From Bacteroidota bacterium (GTDB taxonomy: Bacteria; Bacteroidota; Ignavibacteria; Ignavibacteriales; Ignavibacteriaceae), in NCBI GenBank assembly GCA_021778375.1, contig JAJYCM010000010.1, positions 1 through 24,365 of the forward strand: DNA of 24,365 bases. The letters run 5' to 3'. The stretch's first letter is position 1, and every line of letters starts with the position of its first letter. Positions 6,981-15,160 of the stretch are shown in pieces. The notes under the pieces are model-generated. The model worked only from the letters and a program-made list of their open reading frames with translations. It made no database searches and was not told where the DNA came from. The translations under genes and the position numbers were made by a program.

Positions 6981-9900
6981 CTTAGCAAACCTTTACGTAG
7001 AGATTTTTCAACGGCCTGTTTAAAGTTGCTTAAATTTACCGGCTTTTGAAAAACATATTCTATCCCGAGATCAGAATAATCCTGAATAGAGTGCCTGTCA
7101 AGCTCGCTGCTTAAAATTATTACGGGAGGCTTTCCTTTAATTTCAGACTTTTTCAATTCAACTATTAGTTGGTAGCCGTTCATTTCCGGCATAATATGGT
7201 CTGTAATTACTAGTGCGGGTGGATGATTCAAAATTATTTCGAGAGCTTCTTTTCCATTTGATGCTACCTCGATATTATAATCCGGAGTTATATTCTTTAA
7301 AATTTTTGAATATAGCAACCGGTCTGTTTTACTATCGTCAACGAGAAGTATATTTGCAGAGGCAATAGGAAGAGTGAAATTAAAATCTGATCCGCTGTTT
7401 TCAATGCTTTCAACCCAAATTGTACCCCCATGCTTTTCAATAATTTCTCTTACAAGGGATAACCCTAACCCGGTGCCTTTTTCACCGGAAGTTCCTTCCG
7501 AAGTAAATTTTGAATCAATATTAAACAACTTATCTAGGTTTTCTGCCTTAATTCCTATACCATTATCTTTAACAGAGAATTGGATGAATCTCGCCCGTGA
7601 TGTAGGTGAACTTGAAATTGCAATGGTACCGTTTTCATGAGTAAATTTTATTGCATTTGAGATTAGGTTATTAAATACCTGAAAAATTAAATCTTTGTCT
7701 ACAAAAATGAAGGTATTCTCTTGAACATTTGAAACAAGCTGAATCTTTTTTTGAAAAGCAACTCCTGACAAAGCGTTAAAAGAATTTTCGATAATTTCAG
7801 TCGATTCAATTCTTTCAGGCTCAAAACGAATTCGTCCTGTTTGAAGCCTGGTCCAATCCAACAATGAGTTTACAAGCGATAGCATTGATTTGGATGACTC
7901 TCGGATAAATTCAACATATTGCCTCTTTTCTGTCTGATTTAAGTCATTATCACTTAAAAGTAAATCAGTAAAGCCAAGTATAGAACTGAACGGCGTGCGA
8001 AGATCGTGAGAAATAATTGAAATGAAACGGTCTTTCGTTTCATTTAGCTTTACCAAATTTTCGGTTGTTTTGTGAAGTTCTTCTTCAGCCTTTTTACGTA
8101 AAGTTATATCGCTAACCAAACCGTAAAATTTTTGAGCTTTGCCAGCGCTATCGCGAGCCAAAGTAATTTTTGTCCTTATCCAAACAATATTACCGTGTTT
8201 ATTAATAATCCTAAATTCAAATTCGCTTGTAAGCTGAATTTTACTAGAAATAAAGTTTTTTATTTTTTTCCTAAGCGAAGGAAAATCATCCGGATAAATA
8301 ATTTTAATAAACAATCTAGAATCGCTAAGAAAATCAGATTGAGTATATCCGGTAACTCTTTCCACCGAAGAAGTGTAAAAAATCGGGCGGATTATGTTTC
8401 CAATTCTCTCGTAAGTAAAAAGAAAATCATCAATGTTCTCTGTAATGTTCCGGTATTTTTCTTCCGACTCTTTGATTATTTGCTGAGATCTTTTTCTTTC
8501 CGTTACATCACGAACTACTGTTACTATAAAAGTCTTCTTATCGGTTTTAAAAGTTCCAATTGTTACTTCCGCAAAGAAAAAACCATTGCCTTTCCTTTTG
8601 CCAAGAAATTCAAATCTTGTAGGATAATCTTTATCCATATCGATCAAATCAAAATAACCTGAAATTTTTTGAATATCGTTTTCGGCAACAAAATCAGAAA
8701 AATCTTTATTTAGAATATCATGCTCATTTTTATAACCAAAAATTTCCGCAAATGCATTATTAGCTAAAGTTATTTTCCTGTCGCATTCGATAGCTACCCC
8801 ATCTTGAAAAGCTTGATAAGAGGACTTAAAAACATCTAATTCCCGGCTAATGTTTTTCTCAAAAGAAATATTTTTAAATATTCCGCCGATTGATTTTATT
8901 AAATTATTTTGATAGATGGGCATGAAATCAGCTTCCAGAATTACCTTCCCTCCAAATTTGGAAACGAATGGAATTTCAAAAGTTAAATGCTTCTCTTTAC
9001 CTGAAAATTTTAGATCAAATTCATTAGATCTTAAGAATTCAGGATCGATAATTTCTTTTATGTTCTTACCTAGAATTTCCTTCTCTGCGTATATAAGAGT
9101 TGAAATGAATTTCGGGTTTGCAAAAATTATTTTGCCATTCAAATCTAAACTGCAAATAAGATTGGATGTGGAATCAAGAATATTTTTATATTCTTCTTCA
9201 GATGCTCGAAGCCGCTGTTCAATCAAAGTTCTTTCGGTAACATCAGTACAAAGGACAATTATGTAATTGCTGTTCTCTTTTGAATTAGAAAATTTTGCTT
9301 CAACAATCTCTTTGTCACCGTTCTTTTTATAAACTGTTAAGTTTACTTTCCAAAAGCCTAAAGTTTTTAATTGTTCCTTTAATACATTTAAATAATTCTG
9401 ATCGAAAACATCTAAAATTTTACCTAAGAATTTTCCGTAAACTTCACTGCGTGTATAACCGAATAACGACTCCGACGCCTTGTTCCAAAAGGAAATATTC
9501 CCATTCGTGTCAATTGCAAAGATAGCGTCTGTTACAGTTTCCGTTATAAATTGATATTGTCTTAGCTCTGATATTTCGTCACTAAGAATCTTTATTTCGC
9601 TTTCGGCTTCAGTTATATCAAAAAAGAAAATAAAAACTAATAGCACCTGCCCCCTCCAATTTAGAAGTGGCTCAATGCGGCATTGATAAAGGGAAATATT
9701 GTTTTGAAAGCTTAGCTCTATATTTATTTTAATAGTTTTTGCATCTTTCACGGAAAGACTTATTGCATCATTAAAGTTCTCCCTGGTATTGTCCGATAAA
9801 AGCGAATTTACATAACTATTCTGATGAATTTTCCTTGAGTCAACTAGCGACTCAACTTCTTTCCCGTAAGAATATTTAATCTTGCCTTCTGTATCGGCGA

Positions 9901-10363
9901 TAAAAATAAAGTCGCAAATCTTATTCAGGATATTTTCAAGATGCTCAAAATGTAAATCGGACGGCTTATCAGGTTTGAATTTTATATCTTCAATAATTAA
10001 TACACCACCAACGAAAATATCTTTATGAAAAATCGGTGATCCTTTTAAAATCACAGATATTTTTTTACTGTCGAGTGTAGTAAAAGATTTTACTTCCTTC
10101 TCAAACGATATTTTTTCTTGAAGGCTCAGAAGATCATTCTTTATCTCCAAACCGGGGAAGATATCAATGTCGAAAATATTTTTTCCAAGAATAGATTGAT
10201 GCTCAAACTCATAAATCAATGCGTATTTAATGAAATTTTCATTAATAAAATCCACCTTCCACTCTTTTGTGAATGTAATAATTCCAATGGGCGCTTGAAT
10301 TAAAAATTTCGAAAGAAATTCATCCCGGTTAGTAATTCTTGTATCTTCTGGAAAATTAACCAT
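6977..10363 (-). CDS. Multi-PAS hybrid histidine kinase with C-terminal receiver
   Basis: A 1128-residue soluble-looking signalling protein without a convincing membrane segment. I count six PAS-type sensor units, starting near residues 14, 140, 268, 390, 508 and 635; the third to sixth are the clearest. PAC-like ends such as DVTERK and SDITLRKKAEE mark their borders. The kinase core follows: HisKA with H786 in SHDLRTP, N box NNLISNAIKF (898-907), DNGIGI (933-938) and GTGLGLSLV (963-971). A receiver closes the protein, with D1009-D1010, phosphoacceptor D1055 in ITDHIMPEMNG, and K1107. The ligand cannot be predicted; no heme or flavin signature is evident. The start has AAAGGA in front of it, inside a palindrome. 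Its stop overlaps the stop of the convergent kinase. Confidence 0.93.
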   Translation of the reverse strand: MVNFPEDTRITNRDEFLSKFLIQAPIGIITFTKEWKVDFINENFIKYALIYEFEHQSILGKNIFDIDIFPGLEIKNDLLSLQEKISFEKEVKSFTTLDSKKISVILKGSPIFHKDIFVGGVLIIEDIKFKPDKPSDLHFEHLENILNKICDFIFIADTEGKIKYSYGKEVESLVDSRKIHQNSYVNSLLSDNTRENFNDAISLSVKDAKTIKINIELSFQNNISLYQCRIEPLLNWRGQVLLVFIFFFDITEAESEIKILSDEISELRQYQFITETVTDAIFAIDTNGNISFWNKASESLFGYTRSEVYGKFLGKILDVFDQNYLNVLKEQLKTLGFWKVNLTVYKKNGDKEIVEAKFSNSKENSNYIIVLCTDVTERTLIEQRLRASEEEYKNILDSTSNLICSLDLNGKIIFANPKFISTLIYAEKEILGKNIKEIIDPEFLRSNEFDLKFSGKEKHLTFEIPFVSKFGGKVILEADFMPIYQNNLIKSIGGIFKNISFEKNISRELDVFKSSYQAFQDGVAIECDRKITLANNAFAEIFGYKNEHDILNKDFSDFVAENDIQKISGYFDLIDMDKDYPTRFEFLGKRKGNGFFFAEVTIGTFKTDKKTFIVTVVRDVTERKRSQQIIKESEEKYRNITENIDDFLFTYERIGNIIRPIFYTSSVERVTGYTQSDFLSDSRLFIKIIYPDDFPSLRKKIKNFISSKIQLTSEFEFRIINKHGNIVWIRTKITLARDSAGKAQKFYGLVSDITLRKKAEEELHKTTENLVKLNETKDRFISIISHDLRTPFSSILGFTDLLLSDNDLNQTEKRQYVEFIRESSKSMLSLVNSLLDWTRLQTGRIRFEPERIESTEIIENSFNALSGVAFQKKIQLVSNVQENTFIFVDKDLIFQVFNNLISNAIKFTHENGTIAISSSPTSRARFIQFSVKDNGIGIKAENLDKLFNIDSKFTSEGTSGEKGTGLGLSLVREIIEKHGGTIWVESIENSGSDFNFTLPIASANILLVDDSKTDRLLYSKILKNITPDYNIEVASNGKEALEIILNHPPALVITDHIMPEMNGYQLIVELKKSEIKGKPPVIILSSELDRHSIQDYSDLGIEYVFQKPVNLSNFKQAVEKSLRKGLLS

Positions 10364-10368
10364 ATATC

Positions 10369-10384
10369 CTTTAATTGATTAAAG
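10369..10384. promoter_or_regulatory. 16-bp palindrome overlapping the ribosome site of the hybrid kinase gene
   Basis: CTTTAAT-TG-ATTAAAG has perfect 7-base arms. On the minus strand its 3' arm runs into the Shine-Dalgarno sequence AAAGGA, placed six bases before the ATG at 10363. It could be a protein-binding site or a weak RNA hairpin that partly hides the ribosome site. The arms are AT-rich, so chance cannot be excluded. Confidence 0.35.
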
Positions 10385-10710
10385 TCTTATGGAAAGTATC
10401 AAATATAATGCTAAAGAATTCTATAAAAATTGAAGGGTCGTTTATGTGTCGAAATTTACTAACAATATCTTGGCAAGCGATTGAATAATAAGTAATTATG
10501 ACCAGCGCTATTGTATCGAACCGCTGACATAATATCCCTATATGCAGGTTATCAATTTATTATTGAAGATATAAAAGTGTATCATTTCGACCACTTTATG
10601 AAAATCAATCACTGGTCTAAAATCAAAATTTTATTTGTGATTTTCACACCCCAAATATTATATAATAAAACTAAAATCTTTACCTGACTGCCTCAACATA
10701 TTGGACTGTC
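10385..10710. other. AT-rich spacer with no recognisable gene
   Basis: This is the upstream region of the minus-strand hybrid kinase. A possible Bacteroidota-type minus-7 element (TATATTTG on the minus strand, 10407 to 10400) lies about 40 bases before the start codon, but I see no convincing partner element. A 62-codon open stretch on the plus strand (10502-10687) lacks a good start and resembles no family I know. No tRNA-like fold is apparent. Confidence 0.4.
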
Positions 10711-10754
10711 CGCAATAGCTTCGCCGAAGGCAGAAGAAATCCCTTACTATTGCG
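10711..10754. repeat. Nested hairpin in the spacer between pckG and the hybrid kinase
   Basis: An outer stem CGCAATAG (10711-10718) / CTATTGCG (10747-10754) encloses an inner stem CTTCG-C-CGAAG (10719-10729) that starts immediately after the outer left arm. The block is visibly more GC-rich than its surroundings. It could be a REP- or MITE-like dispersed element, a small structured RNA, or part of the 3' end of the pckG transcript. Confidence 0.5.
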
Positions 10755-10861
10755 CACTTTGCCAATTTTGTCACACCCTAGTCCTTTTTACCTATAATTT
10801 CCCCATTCCTGCTAGGCATATGACAAGCCTCCACGAAGCCTCATCATCTTATCTAAATACT

Positions 10862-10894
10862 ACTGAAAAAATAGTGTGACAAAATTGTCACACT
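10862..10894 (-). terminator. Rho-independent terminator of pckG
   Basis: On the minus strand, AGTGTGACAA and TTGTCACACT form a perfect 10-bp stem (10873-10894) with a two-base TT centre; in practice the loop will open to about four bases. It is followed at once by ATTTTTTCA (10872 to 10864), a U-tract. It lies 60 bases after the pckG stop, the right place and orientation. The inner bases also read TGTGA-N8-TCACA, but the T-run makes a terminator the better reading. Confidence 0.8.
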
Positions 10895-10954
10895 CTCATT
10901 CCATTTTCCATATCCCTTGAGCTTAAGCCAAAATCAAAATTGAGGTTAAACGTA

Positions 10955-12739
10955 CTAAGATTTTAATCTATCTTCAAGCATTTCAACTTCTTTTAGCAAT
11001 TCATTCGGAAGTTTTTCCCCGAATATTGAATAGAACTCTCTAATATCTTTAGCATCTTCCAACCAAAGTTCACTATCGATTCTTAGCAATTCCTTTAAAT
11101 TATCAATCGGGAAATCCATATCACTGATATCTATGGAATCTAGCTTAGGTAAATAACCAATAGGCGTTTTTATGGCAGAATCTTTATCGTTTGTCCTGTC
11201 AAATATCCATTTTAATACACGAATGTTTTCACCGTAACCCGGCCAAAGGAATTCCCCGTTATCGTCTTTTCTAAACCAGTTGATAAAAAATATTTTAGGC
11301 AATTTACTAACTTCAGCTTTGTTACCTATTTTTAGCCAATGCGCAAAATAATCGCCCATATTGTAACCGCAAAAAGGAAGCATTGCGAATGGATCGTGTC
11401 GAACTTTGCCAACCTTACCAGTAGCGGCAGCAGTAGTTTCTGATGACACAATCGAACCCATAAAAATTCCGTGTTGCCAATTTAATGCTTCATAAACTAA
11501 TGGAACAACCTTCGCGCGTCTTCCTCCAAAAAGAATTGCAGAAATAGGCACACCTCTAGGACTTTCCCAGGCTGGATCAATTACGGGGCACTGACTTGCA
11601 GGGGAAGTAAAACGTGCATTTGGATGAGCAGCATTTTCTTTTGAACCTGGCGTCCAATCATTACCAAGCCAGTTAACCAGTTTCTCCGGTTCCTGATGAT
11701 CTGTCATGCCTTCCCACCAAACATCACCGTCCGGAGTTAGTGCTACATTCGTAAAGATTGAATTTTTATTCATCGACAATATTGCGTTCGGATTTGTATC
11801 CATAGAAGTTCCTGGAGCAACACCGAAAAACCCTGCTTCAGGATTAATGGCATACAATCTTCCGTCATCTCCAAATTTCATCCATGCAATATCATCGCCA
11901 ATTGTTTCCACTTTCCATCCGGGGAGTGTAGGGGTAAGCATCGCTAAATTTGTTTTTCCGCAAGCGCTTGGAAAAGCTGCTGCAATATATTTTTTTTCAC
12001 CTTCGGGTGAGGTTATTCCAACAATAAGCATATGTTCTGCTAGCCAACCTTCTTCTCGAGCCATGTTTGAAGCTATTCTAAGTGCAAAACATTTCTTACC
12101 TAAAAGTGCATTGCCTCCATACCCGCTTCCAAAAGACCAAATGGTTTTTTCTTCTGGGAAATGAACAATATATTTTTCGGGATTACATGGCCAATAAGAA
12201 TCCTTTTCCCCATCCTTTAATGGTGCTCCCACCGAATGCAAGCAATGAACAAAATCACCGTTTCCTAAAATATCAAGAACAAAGCTCCCCATTCTTGTCA
12301 TGATTTTCATATTGCAAACGACATACCTTGAATCCGTTAACTCAATACCAATTTGTGAAATATCAGAACCAAGCGGTCCCATGCTATAAGGAATAACATA
12401 CATTGTCCTTCCAATCATCGATCCGTCGAATTTCTTTAATAAAAGTTCTTTCATTTCTGTTGGGGCAACCCAATTGTTAGTCGGTCCGGCATCCTCTTCT
12501 TTGTTAGAACAAATGAAAGTTCTATCTTCAACCCGGGCAACATCGCTGGGATCTGAGTGGCAGTAAAAACTATTTGGTCTTTTCGATTCGTTCAATTTTA
12601 TAAAAGTACCATTGCCAATTAATCCATTTGTCATCTGTTTAAATTCTTCATCCGAACCATTGCACCAGTAGACTGAATCTGGTTTGCATAATTCAGCCAT
12701 CTCCTTTACCCAACTTATTAATTTTATATTAGTGGTCAT
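10955..12739 (-). CDS. pckG: Phosphoenolpyruvate carboxykinase (GTP)
   Basis: A 594-residue cytoplasmic enzyme that interconverts oxaloacetate and phosphoenolpyruvate with GTP/GDP, the first step of gluconeogenesis or, in reverse, an anaplerotic CO2-fixing step. GTP-type marks are the P-loop FPSACGKTNLAML with the reactive cysteine (residue 260), the metal/kinase-2 segment GDDIAWM, the R-loop-like FGGRRAKVVPLVYEA, and FLWPGYGENIRVLKWIFDR near the C-terminus. Length is normal for the family. The frame is also open to an ATG five codons upstream (12754), but only the ATG at 12739 has a ribosome site (GGAAAG, seven bases away), so I use it. It is monocistronic, with a terminator downstream and a palindrome in its promoter region. 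Confidence 0.96.
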   Translation of the reverse strand: MTTNIKLISWVKEMAELCKPDSVYWCNGSDEEFKQMTNGLIGNGTFIKLNESKRPNSFYCHSDPSDVARVEDRTFICSNKEEDAGPTNNWVAPTEMKELLLKKFDGSMIGRTMYVIPYSMGPLGSDISQIGIELTDSRYVVCNMKIMTRMGSFVLDILGNGDFVHCLHSVGAPLKDGEKDSYWPCNPEKYIVHFPEEKTIWSFGSGYGGNALLGKKCFALRIASNMAREEGWLAEHMLIVGITSPEGEKKYIAAAFPSACGKTNLAMLTPTLPGWKVETIGDDIAWMKFGDDGRLYAINPEAGFFGVAPGTSMDTNPNAILSMNKNSIFTNVALTPDGDVWWEGMTDHQEPEKLVNWLGNDWTPGSKENAAHPNARFTSPASQCPVIDPAWESPRGVPISAILFGGRRAKVVPLVYEALNWQHGIFMGSIVSSETTAAATGKVGKVRHDPFAMLPFCGYNMGDYFAHWLKIGNKAEVSKLPKIFFINWFRKDDNGEFLWPGYGENIRVLKWIFDRTNDKDSAIKTPIGYLPKLDSIDISDMDFPIDNLKELLRIDSELWLEDAKDIREFYSIFGEKLPNELLKEVEMLEDRLKS

Positions 12740-12775
12740 GACATTTCTTTCCATAGGTTAAATTAATTAGTAATC

Positions 12776-12795
12776 ATTTCAAAAGAGATTGAAAT
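12776..12795. promoter_or_regulatory. Palindrome upstream of pckG, candidate operator
   Basis: ATTTCAA-N6-TTGAAAT is a perfect 7+7 inverted repeat centred about 46 bases upstream of the pckG start, in the 252-base gap shared with the divergent mlaE-like gene. The size and 6-base spacer suit a dimeric repressor or activator. I cannot name the regulator. Confidence 0.4.
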
Positions 12796-12991
12796 AAGTT
12801 AAATTGTTATTGTTTTTTATTTTTTTTAATCCACAAGGCATGCATTGAAAAATAATGTTCCGCAATCTTTAATGGATTTGGTGGCTACAAAGATAAAAAA
12901 AACAAGTTAGGCTTTCAATTTAATATTAAAAGAACTCGTATCTTTAAAATGTATTTCTAATAAATTTATAAATTCATAAACCTCACGTAAA

Positions 12992-13762
12992 TTGATAGAT
13001 ATTTTTCAAAGGCTCGGAAGAAAGATTTTGAATTTTGTTCAAGAAATTGGACAAGTTACTAATCTATTGGTAGAGATTATAAAAAGTTTTTCTACTATCC
13101 CTAAAAGCAAAAAACTAATCCTATTCCAGATGGAACACATAGGTGTTAACTCACTTCCGCTTGTTTCAATAATAGCAATTTTCACCGGAGCTGTGGCAGC
13201 ATGGCAGGCTGCTTATCAATTAAAAGGAATAGCTCCTTTGTCATTCCTGGGAGGATCAACAAGTCGCGCAATTATTACGGAATTGGGCCCAGTATTAACC
13301 GGAATTGTAATTGCCGGACGCGTTGGCGCTTCAATTGCTGCAGAACTAGGTACTATGAAAGTTACCGAGCAAATAGATGCCTTGGAAACAATGGCAATTA
13401 ATCCGGTACGATATCTTGCTATGCCAAGATTTATATCATCAATTTTAACAATGCCGCTACTTGTCATTTTTGCTGATACTATTGCAGTTTTTGGTGCTTA
13501 TATTGTCTCCAATTATTTTTTAGGAGTTTCCTTTGCGGTTTTCTTTCTCTCAGTAAAAAGATTTTTTGTAATGTCCGATTTAATTTCAGGACTTTTTAAA
13601 ACTGTTGTATTCGGCGGAGTAACGTCACTTTTAGGTTGCCATATCGGATTCAGAACAGAAGGCGGAGCCGAGGGTGTCGGTCTTTCCACCATAAGATCTT
13701 TTGTCTTATCTGCTGCATTAATTTTAATCTTGGATTATTTCTTGTGGATGTTCTTTTTCTAA
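12992..13762 (+). CDS. MlaE-type ABC transporter permease
   Basis: A 256-residue inner-membrane permease of the MlaE/TTG2B family, which moves phospholipids or other hydrophobic substrates between inner membrane and periplasm. It has the amphipathic N-terminal segment and about five membrane helices. The family core is clear: GPVLTGIVIAGRVGASIAAE and LGTMKVTEQIDALETMAINP follow one another, and VFGGVTSLLGCHIGFRTEGG lies near the C-terminus. The only start that fits is TTG at 12992, because an in-frame stop lies at 12977 and no ATG or GTG lies between; the ribosome site is poor. The usual partners, an MlaF ATPase and an MlaD substrate-binding protein, are not adjacent: the next gene is an aminotransferase. 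The partners must be encoded elsewhere, or this is a stranded copy. Confidence 0.9.
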   Translation: MIDIFQRLGRKILNFVQEIGQVTNLLVEIIKSFSTIPKSKKLILFQMEHIGVNSLPLVSIIAIFTGAVAAWQAAYQLKGIAPLSFLGGSTSRAIITELGPVLTGIVIAGRVGASIAAELGTMKVTEQIDALETMAINPVRYLAMPRFISSILTMPLLVIFADTIAVFGAYIVSNYFLGVSFAVFFLSVKRFFVMSDLISGLFKTVVFGGVTSLLGCHIGFRTEGGAEGVGLSTIRSFVLSAALILILDYFLWMFFF

Positions 13763-13770
13763 ACTAAGGC

Positions 13771-13795
13771 TCATTAAGTCCTTCTTCCTTAATGA
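13771..13795 (+). terminator. Hairpin after the MlaE-like gene, possible terminator
   Basis: TCATTAAG (13771-13778) and CTTAATGA (13788-13795) form an 8-bp stem with a 9-base loop, starting 9 bases after the stop codon. The stem is AT-rich and the following ATCTTTCC is only a weak U-rich stretch, so termination is plausible but not strong. Confidence 0.4.
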
Positions 13796-13899
13796 ATCTT
13801 TCCCATGTCAAGTTTCCACCTGCAACGAACATTTTTATTTTAAATATTCAATAATTTTTTGTAATATGTATTGAAGTTTTTTAAACGAAGGTATATAAA

Positions 13900-14985
13900 A
13901 TGGAAAAAATAAAATTTGAATTATCGGAAAAATTTAATCCTGTAAATTTTCCCATAAATCTTGGCTTCGGTAAATCCTTTACCAATTATGCTTTTGAAAT
14001 GGACTACACTCCTGAAAATGGCTGGCATAACCCAGCTATAAAGCCTCTTGAAAATCTTTCATTGCATCCTGCAACAATGTTTCTGCATTACGGACAAGGT
14101 ATTTTTGAAGGACTTAAAGCATTTAAAACTGAAACTGGCGATGTAGTTATTTTTCGCCCGGAGAAACATATTGAGCGTTTAAATAATTCAGCAAAAAGAG
14201 TATGTATCCCGGAAGTAGATCCCCGGTTTTTACTGCACGCAATGACTGAATTGGTCTCTGTTGAAAAAGATTGGATCCCGACAAACAATGGAGAATCGCT
14301 TTATATTCGCCCCTTAATATTTGGCAGCGATCCCTTTTTGGGAGTTAAACCTTCCTCAAATTATAAACTTATAATTATTCTTTCACCGGTTGGAGCTTAT
14401 TATCCCGAAGGATTCAAACCAGTGAAAATTTTAGCACAAGACGACTATGTGCGTGCCGTTAGGAAAGGACTTGGAGCTTGCAAAACTCCTGCTAATTATG
14501 CCGCAAGTTTGTTAGCAAGTGAAGAAGCAAGAAAAAAAGGTTTTACCCAAGTTCTTTGGCTCGATGGCATTGAGCAAAAATATATTGAAGAAGTTGGGAC
14601 AATGAATATTTTTATCGTCTTTAAAAATGAAATAGCAACACCTAAATTGACAGGGAGTATACTTCCCGGAGTAACAAGAGATTCTGTAATCCAAATATTA
14701 AAAGACTGGGGCATGAATATTACAGAAAGACTAATTAGTATTGATGAAGTTGTTACAGAATTTAAAAACGGAAATCTAATAGGTGTCTTTGGAACCGGTA
14801 CGGCAGCAATAATTTCTTCAGTAGGTCTATTAAACTATAAAGGGTTCGAGATGGAATTGAACCACGGTGAAGCAGGAGAATTAGATTTGAAATTATTTAA
14901 AGAACTGACTTCGATCCACTACGGAAGAATTCCAGATAAACATCATTGGCTTACCCACGTGAGCAATAAGGAAGTTGAAGTTTAG
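13900..14985 (+). CDS. ilvE: Branched-chain amino acid aminotransferase
   Basis: A 361-residue class IV (fold type IV) PLP aminotransferase of the larger, BCAT2-like type. It swaps the amino group between glutamate and the keto acids of leucine, isoleucine and valine. Visible marks are YGQGIFEGLKAF (64-75), FRPEKHIERLNNSAKR (85-100), the PLP lysine K195 in CKTPANYAAS, and LWLDGIEQKYIEEVGTMNIF (219-238), where E231 is the conserved acidic residue that contacts PLP. The stretch before ANYAAS is KTP rather than the commoner KxGG or KTA, a small variation. A GAAGG ribosome site precedes the ATG. It appears monocistronic, with a strong terminator downstream. A D-amino acid transaminase is excluded by length and by the EEVGTMN motif. 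Confidence 0.93.
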   Translation: MEKIKFELSEKFNPVNFPINLGFGKSFTNYAFEMDYTPENGWHNPAIKPLENLSLHPATMFLHYGQGIFEGLKAFKTETGDVVIFRPEKHIERLNNSAKRVCIPEVDPRFLLHAMTELVSVEKDWIPTNNGESLYIRPLIFGSDPFLGVKPSSNYKLIIILSPVGAYYPEGFKPVKILAQDDYVRAVRKGLGACKTPANYAASLLASEEARKKGFTQVLWLDGIEQKYIEEVGTMNIFIVFKNEIATPKLTGSILPGVTRDSVIQILKDWGMNITERLISIDEVVTEFKNGNLIGVFGTGTAAIISSVGLLNYKGFEMELNHGEAGELDLKLFKELTSIHYGRIPDKHHWLTHVSNKEVEV

Positions 14986-15009
14986 AAGAATATTTTATCT
15001 CCTCCAATT

Positions 15010-15039
15010 AAGGCATCTAAATTTATAGATGCCTTTTTT
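15010..15039 (+). terminator. Rho-independent terminator of ilvE
   Basis: A perfect 10-bp stem, AAGGCATCTA (15010-15019) with TAGATGCCTT (15026-15035), has a 6-base loop and is followed by a T-run through 15039. It lies 24 bases after the aminotransferase stop and separates that gene from the lexA operon. Confidence 0.92.
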
Positions 15040-15107
15040 ATTCCCATTCAAACATACTGCCATTAAGATTCCTATGTGATATTTTACACAATAACATCAA
15101 ATAGATA

Positions 15108-15136
15108 TTGACTAGTGTCCATAAGTTTACTATGTT
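15108..15136 (+). promoter_or_regulatory. Sigma-70-type promoter of the lexA operon
   Basis: TTGACT (15108-15113) and TATGTT (15131-15136) are separated by exactly 17 bases and lie about 25 bases before the lexA start codon. The spacing and sequences match the classical minus-35/minus-10 pattern, which also suggests the primary sigma factor here is not strictly the Bacteroides type. Confidence 0.6.
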
Positions 15137-15146
15137 TGTAGTGAAC
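15125..15146. promoter_or_regulatory. Candidate LexA operator (SOS box) overlapping the lexA minus-10
   Basis: GTTTACTA-N6-TAGTGAAC is an inverted repeat with 7 of 8 arm positions complementary. It covers the minus-10 hexamer of the promoter just described and ends 14 bases before the lexA ATG. Position and symmetry are what autorepression by LexA would need. The sequence is neither the enterobacterial CTGT-N8-ACAG box nor the Bacillus GAAC-N4-GTTC box, although a GAAC half-site is present. Assignment to LexA is inferred from position. Confidence 0.55.
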
Positions 15147-15160
15147 AAAAGAGTACTATT

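Noticed and set aside
8132..8662. 176-codon plus-strand ORF inside the hybrid kinase gene
   Set aside because: It is antisense to a strongly supported PAS-kinase reading frame and its translation is low-complexity Lys/Arg/Phe-rich with no domain. It is a shadow.
10502..10687. Open reading stretch of 62 codons on the plus strand in the pckG-hybrid kinase spacer
   Set aside because: It has no ATG near its 5' end and no ribosome site, it resembles no family I know, and an open stretch of this length is expected by chance.
10873..10894. CRP/FNR-like operator TGTGA-N8-TCACA
   Set aside because: The spacer is two bases too long for CRP. The site lies downstream of pckG and is followed by a U-tract in the pckG direction, so it fits a terminator better.
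11706..12164. 152-codon plus-strand ORF inside pckG
   Set aside because: It is antisense to the conserved nucleotide-binding region of PEP carboxykinase, whose codon pattern explains it.
13847..13875. Inverted repeat TTCAATA-N15-TATTGAA upstream of ilvE
   Set aside because: The short AT-rich arms and long spacer in an AT-rich region are easily due to chance.
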